From positions 248,001 through 312,000 of the forward strand of contig JAJOHG010000019.1 of assembly GCA_021029095.1 (NCBI GenBank): 64,000 nucleotides of DNA, read 5' to 3'. This DNA comes from Phellopilus nigrolimitatus. Its lineage: Eukaryota; Basidiomycota; Agaricomycetes; Hymenochaetales; Hymenochaetaceae. The translations under genes and the position numbers were made by a program. Positions 1 to 10,785 of the stretch are shown in pieces; within the stretch, counting starts at the first letter, position 1, and each line of letters opens with the position of its first letter. The notes beneath the pieces were generated by a model, which made no database searches, was not told the DNA's origin, and saw only the letters and a list, made by a program, of their open reading frames with translations.

Positions 1-1165
1 AACTGTGTCGAGATCTTCTGAGACTATATAGTAATCTGACGTCTATTGGCATGCTCGTCTTAAGGCTTGCGGATAAAGCTCGGTTGAGCGCGCGTATAAC
101 TGTATTTGCAATTTAGACGTCTTTGCCGGATTGCCGGAAGCCAGCGGAGCTTCAAATTGAAGTTGTGAGAGTTTGACGCGTCGCAAGCGCGTGACTTCCT
201 CAATAATTGTTTTCAAAATCCCTTCCGAGTTTCCGTCGTATTTTATAGGCAGTGCAGGTATTTGAAGACACCGGCAACGCAGTTTTCTCTAGACTAGTGA
301 ATTATACTTAGCAAAGGTTCGTGCTTCAGATCTCGCGAAAGGATTTCAAATCAACGTTGCACTAAAAAGGGCGTAACCACCTCTGTCTTGTTCAACGTCT
401 CACGAAAAGAACTGGAAGTATCTTCTCCAAGCCTTTCCTCCAGGAACTTTCTATGCCAGACGTTCCGTAGTGTCCGCTTGCCGGCCGCGGACAGTTTGTC
501 TTCCAGCAACCACAAAAATCTGCATTGTTATTCACCTTGACATATATCGGCGACTGTGGAAGTAAATTTCCGGACGGAAGTAATGTGGGTAGAAATTCCG
601 ATAATTGTGCTGCCTTCGGTGAGTATTTTTCTTTAAGAATACATTTCTGGATCACTATCCGATACATCTTACGGATGTTCTCTTTGAGCTTTACGCCCCC
701 TACTTCTGCTGCTCATCTTCTTGTCCCCACATTATCGAACGTGCCTGGTTCTGCGCGGAAAACGCAGTTCATTCGATTCCATCAATTTTAGCCCCACGTC
801 TATATATATATATGCTTTTCACTGAATAATGCGCTGTTTCTTAGATCGTCCTTGCCGGTTAGCCTTGCCGAGAACATACCGAGTTTTAGGCAAAATGGCG
901 ATACGGACGAACATCTCGAGGCTCTCGTGACCATCAGCCACTCATGGTTCTCGTCATTCAGGCTCGTATGTTTTCTGGCGAAGATTGTCAAGCAAAAACC
1001 ATGTGCGACAATCAGCATCGTCTCCTACGTTCAGCCGAAGACTCATATGGCTCGACGTGCCACCCCATCTGCAACCCTAACACCTCGGAATTGTGTCGGC
1101 AGCTCTTAATCGGAGATTTTTCTCTAGTATTGCGTCTCACCTGTTAAGAAACACTTTGAAAGAAA
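1..1165. other. left-end region without a supportable gene
   Basis: Only short open frames with no recognisable motif occur on either strand and none can be joined by plausible introns. The last part is the upstream region of the secreted LPMO-like gene. Confidence 0.5.
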
Positions 1166-1176
1166 TATATATAAAG
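1166..1176 (+). promoter_or_regulatory. TATA box of the LPMO-like gene
   Basis: TATATATAAAG lies about 80 bases upstream of the ATG at 1256, followed by a pyrimidine-rich leader. Position and sequence fit a core TATA element; this is inference from sequence only. Confidence 0.5.
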
Positions 1177-1255
1177 CCTCCATCTGCGCATACTCGTTCC
1201 TTCAGCAGCTCGTCACTTACATTTTACTGCCAGCCCTATACACAGGTTATCTACT

Positions 1256-2065
1256 ATGCACGTCGGCCCTAGTGCTTTCCTCTCTTTGTTGGCCATCGCT
1301 GCGACGGCTACTGCTCATGGCAATGTCGCAAGCCCGATAGCCCGCGGTGTCGGAGACGCAATGGTTTCCACGTGCGGAACAGTTGTTTCAAGTCTGCTGA
1401 AGTCCGATATCAACACTAATCAGCAGCAACTCGAGCAGGCGAGTGTATTATTGTACCCATCCTCATTGGTGATTTACTTATGTTGAGACAGAATTCGGGT
1501 CAGTCCGGCGGCGGTTACACGGACGCCTGCGAGCTCTTCCTTTGTAAAGGGACGCAATTTGAAGATAACACTGCGAACGTCCATGCTTTCTCTCAAGGAC
1601 AGGTTAGATATTTCTTACGTCAAAGTGAAGACTCGCACTTAAATTTACTTTATTCGTACTAGACTGTCCCCTTCCAGGTCAACATTGTAGCTGTGCACAC
1701 AGGCGTGGCGAATGTTTCGTAAGTCGTTATAGAGCTTATATAGGCCAATAATAAAAGTTAATTTCTCTCCATAAAGAGTTGTCAACCTGAAGACCGACAG
1801 TGTCATCGGTGAACCGTTGATCTCATGGACAGACTATGCGTCGAACGCCCACGCACTTCCGGCTAACAACACGCAGTTCAGCGTGACGATACCAACAGAC
1901 CTTGGATCCACTTGTTCGACGGCTGGAAATTGCGCACTGCAGTGGTGGTGGGATGCGCGGTCGATCGACCAGACTTACATGTCGTGAGCACAAATCTGCT
2001 GCATTTGTCAATGTCCTTTATTCTGAGGTCTTTTGCGTTTCAGCTGCGTTGATTTCACTGCGTAA
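1256..2065 (+). CDS. secreted LPMO-like protein with N-terminal histidine
   Basis: Five exons (1256-1438, 1492-1602, 1663-1718, 1777-1983, 2044-2065) encode 192 residues. Residues 1-20 form a signal peptide ending in ATATA. The mature chain begins HGNVASP, so a histidine is exposed at the N-terminus as in copper-binding lytic polysaccharide monooxygenases. The core contains YTDACELFLCKGTQFEDN, a pattern of a basidiomycete secreted family usually named chitin-binding type-4 or LPMO-like, and the C-terminal part has paired cysteines (STAGNCALQWWWDAR, then SCVDF). The length matches such single-domain proteins. Intron 1 uses a GC donor (CAG|GCGAGT); no GT donor nearby keeps frame with the downstream exon. 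A TATA box lies upstream. Likely extracellular, acting on or binding a cell-wall polysaccharide. Oxidative activity is not proven by sequence, and the exact AA family is uncertain. Confidence 0.8.
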
Positions 2066-2991
2066 TTCGAGGACCGCCCGTGTCATAAAGATCGAGTAAT
2101 GATAAGCAAAGTGTAGCTAGACTGTCACTCTCATGCATGTTTTGAACCTAAAGTGCATGCGCATATTTATGTTGCTTGGAATTCGTGGCCACAGATATAA
2201 TTGGGTTTGTCGTACTTTTCTCAAGTTCAGAGCCTGCTGTTGAAGAGATCAGACAACTATTACCTATTTTGTTTTTTAATTTTCACCCAGAAATGTGTCA
2301 TGTCGTGATTAAGTAAATAAGTTGAGCTGCTTTTCAGATCTACTTGCTCGAGAAGAACGCGTCCTCGTTGTCATTTGTCGCGCTTCGTTCTTCTACTAAA
2401 AAGGGCACTGCACTGACCACCCTGCCTTCGCTTATCAAGGATTTTGCGCCCCGGGCCTGAAGTATGCGTTGTAGGACATCAGAAATTGCAAGGCTTTCTA
2501 TCGCATTGAAAGAGGGAGAGGACGCTGTAGGGGACGAGACGAAGAAGGGCGCAATTGATATACTGCAGTGAAACTACCCAACATCAAACTCATGTGGGGG
2601 AGCGTAACGGTCGTCATTGCAATCTTTGACTCGGAAGTCTGAGAGCATGTTTGATCACTTGCGAGGGCCGAATGACTTCACATAGCCGTAGCTTTAAGGA
2701 GCGCGTTTTAGACCACGCATCCTTTGACTTGTTTCTCATCTTTATATTTCCCATATAGCAAAAATTGATACGATTATTTGCGCCAGCTAGCGAAGATAGA
2801 TGTATGTAGTTCCAATTTTGACCATGTCTACAAGTGCTATCCAGGAAATGCTTACTGCAACCATATGGCTTACTTTCCATTGCTACTGTTCTCTTAGCGC
2901 AAACCACGTGAGGTCCTAACAATATTTGATTTAACGCACATATTTCCTTCAGAGTAACCACATACCGTTTAGTAAGTTCGGCTTTCACCTT
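2066..2991. other. intergenic region with one orphan exon-like segment
   Basis: This separates the LPMO-like gene from the 3' end of the Nudix gene. The only structured piece is 2338-2460 (+): after an acceptor-like GCTTTTCAG it reads open for 40 codons (starting IYLLEKNASS) to a TGA. I found no matching upstream exon or family, so it may be a gene remnant or chance. Confidence 0.25.
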
Positions 2992-4542
2992 TCAGTACAT
3001 ACTGGGCTCTGCCCCACTTAGGCTCCCCCACAGCTCGTACCCGAAACGGCTGTGTAAGCGTGTAGTGATTTCAAGGAAGTTTGGCTCGCTCTCGGGTGTG
3101 ATTAGCCCACGTTGTATGAGGAAGTCAATCAGGACTAGTGGTGAGTATCAGCTAATGGAGTATCCAATCGAAGAAAAAAGAGAGAAAGGCGTGGATTTGC
3201 CCGACCGATGATAGATGTACAAGCAGGAATGGTCTGTCAAAAAACGGAAAGAACAGAGCCTCTCACCTACGGCGCAATTCGTCTTGAACTTCCCCTCATG
3301 CAGACGTGCCACGACTTCGCTGAGCGGGAGGAGCTGTCAATGTTCGTTGATCGTGATTGCAAAATAGGGAGTAGAAAAAAAAGTCACGTTAGCTTTCAGT
3401 TGGAGTCGGGAATATTGAGAAATAAATTTCGAGCGCAGATGAGTGCACATGAAAGAAACGTACTTCGAAGAATTCCACTTCGCCATCGAGAGGCTTCGGC
3501 CGGAATGCTTCAAGTTGCTCGGGCGTCGCTAAGGGCGGCGTTTCCAGAACATAGACGTACCTTTGTTAAAAGAAAGAGACAATGTAAGCAAATATCCAAC
3601 AGTAGAACAAAGAACGGCGAAGATTTTAGATGAATCCTACGTACTCAACCTCAGGTTGAAGCCATCTTTTCTCTTTCCTACAAAGGAAATTGAACCATGG
3701 AAAGATTAGTTATGCTCTTAGGAAATAAATGCGATTGCGGATGATTCGCGTACTGGAAGAAATAGCTGAGTGCGCCGCACGCCCGCGCGTGCTTACGCAC
3801 GATTTTCTCCGGGATGCTCGCCTCTTCCATACTTTCTTTCACTAAGGACTCGAATGGCGACAGGCCAGCGGGGATTCCGCCCGCGACTGAGTTATCCAGA
3901 TACCCTGGCCATCTAATAGCAATCTATTATTTAATTTTTCATCGAAGAGGAAAGCAGAAGATTCAAGGAACGTACGTCTGTTTTGTCTTTGAACGAGTGG
4001 GGACCCACACTTTCGCCTCCTCATTTGAGCCGGGCGGTGCAGGCTGATAAATGGTCATGTGTACGCCATACGTTACGAATCCGAATAACGCGCACGCCGC
4101 ACGCTCGACCTCGAAAGCCACATTCTGGGGGGTCTGGGCGCCGAACGGGTCGCGATAGATGGGGTAAAGTTCATCGCGCCACATTCGCCCGCCGATCACG
4201 CTGGCGAAAACCCCGCTATCGTGCCACCCCTTGCAGGTGGATGCGAGAGCGGCGGACCGTAAAGATGGAGTGAAGAGATGCGCGGCGAAGTGAACGAGCT
4301 TCACTTTCGGCCTGTCTTTTTCCGAATTGGTGCTAGTAACGATGTACCCAAGACGGCTTTTTCCCCTTGCTCTTGGCTTGCTTGTTGTCGGTACGGAGGG
4401 CATCGACGACCTCGGGCCAGAGAAGGCCGACGACGGAGTGCGAATCTGCAGATAGACAGAATGGAGTGAGGGCATCGCGATGCGCGGTGAGGCGGAAGTT
4501 GTCGCAGCTTTCGACGAGAGACAGGAAACTGAGTTTAGACAT
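2992..4542 (-). CDS. Nudix hydrolase, DUF4743 / thiamine-pyrophosphokinase-related type
   Basis: Seven exons (4542-4348, 4298-3976, 3912-3754, 3665-3645, 3560-3464, 3333-3267, 3134-2992) give a 334-residue protein with all phases closing. An N-terminal DUF4743-like half contains FASVIGGRMWRDELYPIYRD and ACALFGFVTYGVH. The Nudix fold follows, with SVAGGIPAGLSPFESL and KESMEEASI giving the metal-binding glutamates. The C-terminal half has the family segments WLQPEVEYVYVLE, DGEVEFFE and EPNFLEITTRLH. Members of this family are thought to hydrolyse damaged or oxidised thiamine diphosphate; that role is known for relatives and inferred here. Exon 4 is a 21-nt micro-exon. Exon 1 ends at a tight 49-nt intron, the least certain junction. 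Confidence 0.85.
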
Positions 4543-4701
4543 GATTGATTTTTACTCGAAATATGATCAGAAAATATACTGCCAATCAATATTTTTTGCG
4601 GAGGTTTTTATAGGGGGAGAACTCCTTGATTTTGAATAGGAAGAGAAAACACTTGACGCGTCGCGTGTTTTAGGATTACCCAGATTAATGCAATGACGAC
4701 T
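4543..4701. promoter_or_regulatory. Nudix gene upstream region with an ACGCGT palindrome
   Basis: About 100 bases upstream of the Nudix ATG lies GAAAACACTTGACGCGTCGC followed by GTGTTTT (within 4641-4673), an imperfect palindrome containing ACGCGT. A related copy sits about 100 bases upstream of MIC12 at 7963-7998. No function is assigned. Confidence 0.3.
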
Positions 4702-4703
4702 TA

Positions 4704-5115
4704 CAGGTATTCAGAAACCTTGTCAGTGCGCGCAAAAAAAAAAAAGTTGCGGCCCCTCAGGGTGTGTCAAATAAGGCATTATTGCCTAATTGAGCGAAGT
4801 CGCGTCGTGAATTTATCTCGTTGTCGTTGTACATGCCCAATCGAAAGATCAGTGAGGACTTGAAAGTCCGTGTTCTTTGGCTATACAAGATAACCCACTA
4901 TTGCCCTGATGTACTTGCTGAAAATTTTGGCTTCTTCGAGTGTAGTTTCTGGCCCCGTTGGCAGATTAGCGCACGCTGAACAGTGTGCTACACGGACGGC
5001 AAGCCCACGACGCGACTTCGCTCAATTAGGCAATAATGCCTTATTTGGCACACCCTGAGGGGCCGCAACTTTTTTTTTTTTTTGCGCGCACTGACAAGGT
5101 TTTCTGAATACCCTG
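4704..5115 (+). mobile_element. 412-bp Tc1/mariner-type MITE with a transposase N-terminal remnant
   Basis: Long inverted arms of about 106-110 bp (4704-4809 and 5006-5115) match almost perfectly, and each carries an A or T run of about 13-15. The tips read CAGG and CCTG and are flanked by TA on both sides (4702-4703, 5116-5117), the TA target duplication of the Tc1/mariner/IS630 superfamily. Between the arms, 4833-4979 (+) encodes 48 residues beginning MPNRKISEDLKVRVLWLY, resembling the first helix-turn-helix of DDE transposases of this superfamily. It then stops, with no catalytic domain. I read it as an internal-deletion derivative mobilised in trans by an autonomous element not seen here. 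Confidence 0.85.
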
Positions 5116-5125
5116 TAATGAGGTT

Positions 5126-5394
5126 AGGTAATTATAATCAATTTGCACTTTGGTTGTTTGCCCATATTGGCCCGCTCGGCTGCACGAGTTAGCTAACTTT
5201 TAGTCAACTTTTGGCGGGTGGGAAAGTGGGTGACCGGCAGTTAGCTAACTCTTTGGACTTTCCCACCCGCCAAAAGTTAGCCAAAAGTTAGCTAACTCGT
5301 GCAGCCGAGCGGGGCCTAACTTTGTTAATTTTGCACTTTGCTTGTTTGCCCATATTAACTTTGTTAATTTTGTACTTTGTTTGTTTGCCCATAC
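5126..5394. repeat. 39-bp tandem repeat, three copies, interrupted by a palindromic element
   Basis: A unit of about 39 bp ending in TTGTTTGCCCATA occurs at about 5126-5166, 5317-5355 and 5356-5394. The second palindromic element (5167-5320) sits between copies 1 and 2. Divergence between copies is a few bases. Confidence 0.7.
5167..5320. mobile_element. small palindromic MITE-like element
   Basis: Two inverted arms of about 60 bp (about 5168-5227 and 5258-5319) share GCTCGGCTGCACGAGTTAGC at the outer ends and GGCGGGTGGGAAAGT at the inner ends, with a spacer of about 30 bp. The element could fold into one long hairpin. It interrupts the flanking tandem repeat, which argues for insertion. The target duplication is not clear, so the superfamily is not assigned. 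Confidence 0.7.
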
Positions 5395-6086
5395 ATTTTA
5401 CACTGTTGAAATTTTTTTACATGTTTTACGAGGAAAGAAGATTCGGACCTACAACCTAACGATTTATACAAGAATACATAGTTGCTTAATTTACACACAA
5501 CAGAACCATTCTGCCAAAGAGCTATTTATTCCTCTTTATCATTAACGTTATATGAGGCGTATGTTGCAAAATTAGCATTGCAATTGCCCTTTCATCAGCA
5601 CCCAAGTGTTTACTTTGTGTGTATATGTGAGTATAGTACAAATAAACAGCCAGGTACGACAATGTGCTGCATATGATGACATGGTATGCATAAGATATTA
5701 TATACGATACGATGGGACGACTGGAAGCGAGGGGTAGAATCGTATGATGGTGCCGACCAAAAAACAACGGGTAGAAGAAAGAGGTGTAGGGCAAACAAAG
5801 ACAGAGAACAGACGGGATAAATAAATGTTATACAAAAGCAAAGCGGAAGGAGTAGTGATTTTGAGTGACGCGAGATGAAGAGAAATAAGAACCAGGAAAA
5901 TGAGAGCACATCTAAGTCAAGATAACTCAAGAATTTCCTTCCCAGAAGTAGGCGGTATGCCCCATTTCCAGAAGTCTGAGGAATTATAAAAACTTGACTC
6001 GCCATCATCACTCACGGTAGAACCCGAGGCGCAGCGAGTCAGAGGCAGAGTCAAACAATGAGTCTGTCTTCACTTCAGTCTCAGAA
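5395..6086. other. AT-rich intergenic stretch
   Basis: No gene supported. Open frames here are low-complexity and hydrophobic without motifs. Probably 3' flank of the broken gene to the right. Confidence 0.4.
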
Positions 6087-7470
6087 TCAATGATCTCCGC
6101 GTCGTCGACTGGTACGGTTCGCTTGTGGAAGGACATGGTCAACCTCCGAGCCTGAGCCAGAATCCGGGCTCGAATTTGTACGATATTGGCACGGGATCCG
6201 GCGTGTCCGCCTTCTCATTGTCCTGCTGGAACGCGTTGAAGTCGAGAGAACTGAAGACCAGGTCATCCCCAAGTGGTCGGCCTTCGGAAATGCAGCTCCA
6301 GTACCACCATTCAAATCTGTCGCTGAAGACAGCGCCGCAAATCCTGGGATATCAATGCCCGGCCCTACAGTTTTGACCAGCTGAGCAAGTGTTTCCCGAA
6401 GATCCGGAGGGAGAGCAGAATTATTGCTAAGCCCAAATATCTGTGTTATGCCACTGTAGAACTGCGTGGCCTGCGGGGTCATTTTGATAGTCTCCGCCTC
6501 CACTTGCTAATTTGGTAGCTCTGCTTCGGGCGCCTCAGCCAGCTCGCCCTTCATCCGCTTCGAAGGTACCTCGTCACTCGCAACGTTTCTTGGCACGACA
6601 GTAATCGTTGACTGGACCATCGCCTCTTTTTCACGAGGCGTCTTTAGGCGGTTTTTTGAGGGTGAAGGAGTTGCTTGTGCAGGACTAGGTGAGGGCTCAG
6701 ATACAGACGCAGGCGCGACGTGTGTAGTCGGAGGCACAGCCTTCGACGTTCTCCGTTGCCTCGGCACCTTGGGCTTCTCTGGGGCCTTCATCTTAGCTCT
6801 GCGGCGAGGCATGTACGTGATTAGGTGCAGCAGCGGAAGGCACTGAAGTCGAAGGGACGCAGAGCGTACGCTTTTGCAGTATTAGAAGACGCTGCCAATA
6901 TGCCTTTTGGCTTCCCTTGAATAGAAGAAAGACGATGAGCGGGAGGTATCTAACGAGGTGGAGTTTGATTCTGAGGTAAAAACTGAGGCGCTGTTGATGC
7001 GCAGTAAAAGGACGAACAACTTCAGCCATCGGATACATAGTGTAACCCGATTGCATGCCTACTTGTGGCATCATACCGCTGTCAACAGGCGATGGCTGCA
7101 TATTCGTAGGACGAGCACGCATAGCTTCCTACTGTTGCAACTGGCGTAGAGCAGCCACGAATCAGATCCTACTTTCCATTCGCAGCATCCTGCACTTGCC
7201 TCAATATCTGCAAATCCTTTTTGAGAACTAGTGCCAGAGTTGTCGTTGCATTTCAACATACCATGTCAATCTATAAAGTATAACATCAATCTATTCAGTT
7301 CGGAAAGGAAAACTCAATGACGACGTACCATCGACACAATCCCTTTTGTGGATTCGTGATCAGTGAAAATAGCATGGTACATCGGCAGGATTTTATGCAG
7401 CTCCGCGATACTTGAGCAGAGATTCTCAAATGCCATATTGGATGTCGGCCTCTCGGGGTTGCGCCTGTTG
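6087..7470 (-). pseudogene. frame-broken Pro/Ser/Gln-rich nuclear-type protein, unrecognised
   Basis: On the minus strand a single protein-like text runs through several frames. It starts near SNMAFENLCSSIAELHKIL, continues through a helical stretch (LKKDLQILRQVQDAANGK), a Met/Pro/Gln-rich region (NMQPSPVDSGMMPQVGMQSG), a basic Pro-rich stretch (KMKAPEKPKVPRQRR), the conserved-looking MTPQATQFYSGI and ALPPDLRETLAQLVKTVG, and ends SEVDHVLPQANRTSRRRGDH at 6087. At least four frame changes (about 7235, 6859, 6804, 6180) each fit a doubled wobble base, and another near 6262 does not. Three in-frame TAG codons (7131-7129, 6952-6950, 6509-6507) stand where Gln would fit. Composition suggests a transcription or chromatin cofactor; I cannot name it. 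The start is not determined. A pseudogene, or a real gene damaged by consensus errors. Confidence 0.45.
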
Positions 7471-8068
7471 TGGCCATACCGCCCGCACTCCTCAACCTCT
7501 CCCACGAGAGTCGCCCTCCACACTGCACACGTCGTCATCCTCGCCGTTGCAGTCTCTTCTCCTCGCTCGTCACGCTCAGACTCGTCCCCGACCCGCTTCC
7601 TGGGTGCCGAGGCTCCGCATGCAGCACGCGTGCACGTTTGCGAGCATGCCATGGTGCCCGTGCAGTGTGTCCTTCGGCGTACTTACTCTCCTTACTACGA
7701 GATATGTGATCTGCTGACCCACCTGTTGCTGGGAAAGTGCATGCAGCACCTCATGTTGCTGCTGCTGAGGGTCGAGTCTGATCGGGACGAGCGTCCGCTA
7801 TTACGACCGACTTACAATTGGCATTGCAATTGACCGACACGATTGTGATACACTTGTAGTTTTCGTGCCAAATTGGGACGGAACTACAATTTACTTGTAA
7901 TAAGATTACAAATACAGGCAAATTATAATCAAAATAGGAAATTTCCGACAGGAAATCCTCGAGGAAGAGAAAACACTTTGATACGTCGCTCGTTTTAGGC
8001 AGGAGCATGCCCTTTTCCGGTCTTGCCTGTGAGTGACTGCTGATATAACGAAGCTGCTGAACGCGCCC
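7471..8068. other. intergenic region upstream of MIC12
   Basis: No supportable gene. Contains AT-rich patches at 7810-7960 and the dispersed palindrome at 7963-7998. Confidence 0.4.
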
Positions 8069-8509
8069 ATGTCGTTCATCGTCGGCACGCTCTCGGGAGC
8101 TGTCGCTGCTGGCGGCGTGCGTAAACTGGTCCATTCTATCCCGCTTCTCATGCGCTGACCTCATCTCGTACAGGTTTACTATGCGTTCTCGAATTTGATC
8201 AAGTCCCAGACCGACGCGCACCGTGCCGAGTGCGTTCATCTCTCCATCCGCTTCCTTCACTCACTAATAATGCTATTTATCATGCACGAAAAAAGTATGC
8301 ACGCGCTGGCACACACGCTCATCGCACCGCCAGCATCGACTGTGCCCGCGCCGCTGCCTGCGGCCGCCCGCATCGCGCGGAGTCCCGTGCAGTCGTTGCT
8401 TGCGGGACGCTGGAACGAGGAGATTGAGGGTCTTTTCAGGAAAGTTGGTAGCTGGGAAAAAGGCGTGGCAGAGTTGGGGCGGAGATGGCTGTATGGCGGT
8501 GAACGGTAG
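8069..8509 (+). CDS. MIC12: MICOS complex subunit Mic12 (Aim5-like)
   Basis: Three exons (8069-8116, 8174-8229, 8296-8509) encode 105 residues. The N-terminus MSFIVGTLSGAVAAGGVYY is a small-residue-rich membrane segment typical of the basidiomycete Mic12/Aim5 family. It is followed by FSNLIKSQTDAHRAD, a Pro/Ala linker and the C-terminal RWNEEIEGLFRKV and WLYGGER motifs. Length about 100 residues is usual. The product is inferred to sit in the mitochondrial inner membrane and help shape crista junctions. Intron 2 (66 nt, 8230-8295) is a multiple of three without a stop, so an unspliced 127-residue form is also open. I prefer the spliced model because it has a branch-like CACTAATAATG and restores HRADMHALAHTL. 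MIC10 lies at the other end of the window. Confidence 0.75.
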
Positions 8510-9225
8510 AATTGCCTTGTGAAAGACTTCAGGTCGGCGGCAGCAGGTGCGTGTTGGCGGTTACTGCTACGCAGAGCCGGGAGCTGACTGTGAATCCTCT
8601 AGTGATTCAGTCCTTGGAAATACGCATATATCAATTGTATATAAATATTCCTTCTGAACCGTCAACGCGGTCGGAGCCAAGCAGACGCGAAGAGTTTCTA
8701 AGCCGCGCTACAAGGACGCTAGCTTGAATGAAAGCATGCGTGCTTAAGATACGCGTCCATAAAGGTGATGCTGTCCCAACTTGCTCCAGCGATGCTCTCG
8801 AGATATACACGCAACCGTTTCTCGATCAAAAATAATACTTAAAGTTTATCTCAACAAGCGTTTTCGCGCGTAATCCGGATGCGAAAGGTCTCGCGTCCTG
8901 ACCTTTTCGTGCCAGCCTTCGCCCATCGACTCTCTTTACTCTGCCAAAGTGAGTCCTCGAAAAGATGCAATCTACTTGACTGAAATTGACGTGGAAATCA
9001 GCTTGGACTTCGGCCAATGCGCGATCAGAAGCGACGCAATCTTGTGACTGAATTTCAATTTGGGTAAGGAATTTCAATTTATTGCCATTGTGAAGTATCA
9101 GTATGTAAATTGCAACTGATGTGGCATTGAACCAAAAAAACATTGAACTAAAGGAAGAGATCGTAAACTTCGTGCTACGTGATTATCCCGTGCACTGATA
9201 CAGATGTTATACATGTCCAGTACGT
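8510..9225. other. intergenic region between MIC12 and SVF1 3' ends
   Basis: Convergent 3' flanks. No supportable gene, RNA or repeat was seen. Confidence 0.45.
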
Positions 9226-10654
9226 TTAAGAGACGAAAGTCGCCTCGTTGTACAGGTATCCTTCGATATCCAATCCTGAAGATGCACCAGGAAGAATAGT
9301 GTCCGGGGCAGTCACTTTCAGCGTTGTAGGATTCGTCCACTGCGAAGACACAGTTAGACTACGGATGACTTCGTGCTAATGTTACTCATACCTGGTAAAT
9401 GTACGGCTTCGTACCAGCAACATAATTGACTACGGCCTTCAGCATAGCAGGAATCTCCGCGAGAACATCTACCTTCTCCACGAGTCCTTTTGGCTGAGTG
9501 GGTGTCCCAACATCCACCTTCATACTGGCAGACACCTGGCCAGGTGCATCGCTCAGAGTTGATGGGCCCGACCACACAAACTCAAGCTCCTTTGGCTGAG
9601 CATGTGATGTATCTGAGTCGATGATCGTGTTATGATGGAACGCACGTGAAACAAATTGGGTTTCTGCGGGTTTGTCCTCTTCGGGTAGTGTTGTCTCTGC
9701 GGTAACGCATACGAGTTTCCCACCCAACACCAGCGATCCGAAATTGACTTTCACGCCGCCGGAGCCCGCACCATTCAGGCCATATGCGTCAGGGGTGGTG
9801 AGCTCCATCTGAATAGCGGAGACACCACCATGTTCGTTGCTCTGGAAATCAGCAAAGTTCCAGCGCGACGCAATCAGATTCGGACGCATGCCCATAATCG
9901 CGTGGACATACATCCCTGGTCCATTTGCGGGGATCGCCTGGCCTTTGTAGATGATATGACCACTGCACTGAGTGCGAGGCCAGAAACTGTGGAAGACAGA
10001 ACCCTCTGGCTTCTCCACGTCCGGTCCATAGTACGAGAAACCAGACTTGGGCCCTTTTCCAATCTTCCAGCCCGGTGCAGAAGCCGGACGCGTTACTTCG
10101 AGTGTAATCTGTACATCCTCTGCTACCTGAGCAAAAATAGTAAAGGACTCTGGGTTGTCCGTCCCTGGCTTGGACTTAAATGTGATCGCGAAGGAGTCGG
10201 ACTTGCTCGACCGTTTATCGAGGCCTGGTGCAGGGCTAACAAAGTTAGTGACATTTGACGATCTCCAGACGCGCTCCTTTGTAGTCGGATTATACATTGT
10301 GAACGTGAATTGCACGGTCGGGTACCATATCCTGCAGAGATGAATGGTCAACTAGAGTTGATGTTTTAAGAGCAACATAACCGATCTCACCCGATGGACG
10401 AATGAATAACTTGGCACATAACGAAAGTCCCATCTTCCAAAAAATTGTAATATATCTGAGTCTCGGTGGTGAAGCCTCCTGCGCATAACCACTCTAAGTC
10501 CTTTGGCTCGAGCTCTCCAACCAGCTCATTTGCAGGATACCGTGAAGACACCGGATGGAACGTCGGTGCATTTGGATCGACAGGAGCAGCACTGAATTTC
10601 AATAAGAAAATGTAGAGTCACGAAGCCTTGAGCTCACCCCCAAAGCCAGGACAT
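9226..10654 (-). CDS. SVF1: survival factor 1 (Svf1), ceramide-trafficking lipocalin-like protein
   Basis: Four exons (10654-10638, 10591-10391, 10331-9392, 9339-9226) encode 423 residues with all phases closing. The protein starts MSWLWGAAPVDPNAPTFHPV and contains the Svf1 landmarks GELEPKDLEWLCAGGF, CQVIHSSIGIWYPTVQFTF, NVTNFVSPAPGLDKRS, GPKSGFSYYGPDVEKPEG, FWPRTQCSGHI, MRPNLIASRWNFADFQS and the C-terminal YVAGTKPYIYQWTNP. Length fits the fungal family. In yeast Svf1 aids survival under oxidative and cold stress and transports ceramide from ER to Golgi. Exon 1 contributes only five and two-thirds codons, so start choice depends on that small exon; the splice signals are good. Confidence 0.93.
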
Positions 10655-10785
10655 TACAATCAGTGGATGATAGTGGTGGTATTGGTGCAGTGTTGTGCGT
10701 CCCACAGGAATCCCACAATCCTATTCCCACAGGGATCCCGCATCACGCAGTCCAACGCGTAAAAGCATGATCTGATGTAACTATA

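Noticed and set aside
4833..4979. Functional transposase gene inside the MITE
   Set aside because: Only a 48-residue helix-turn-helix start is present; the DDE catalytic part is absent.
8195..8509. MIC12 read as one long second exon
   Set aside because: The frame is open, but splicing a 66-nt intron with good branch and acceptor restores the HRADxHAL segment expected for the family.
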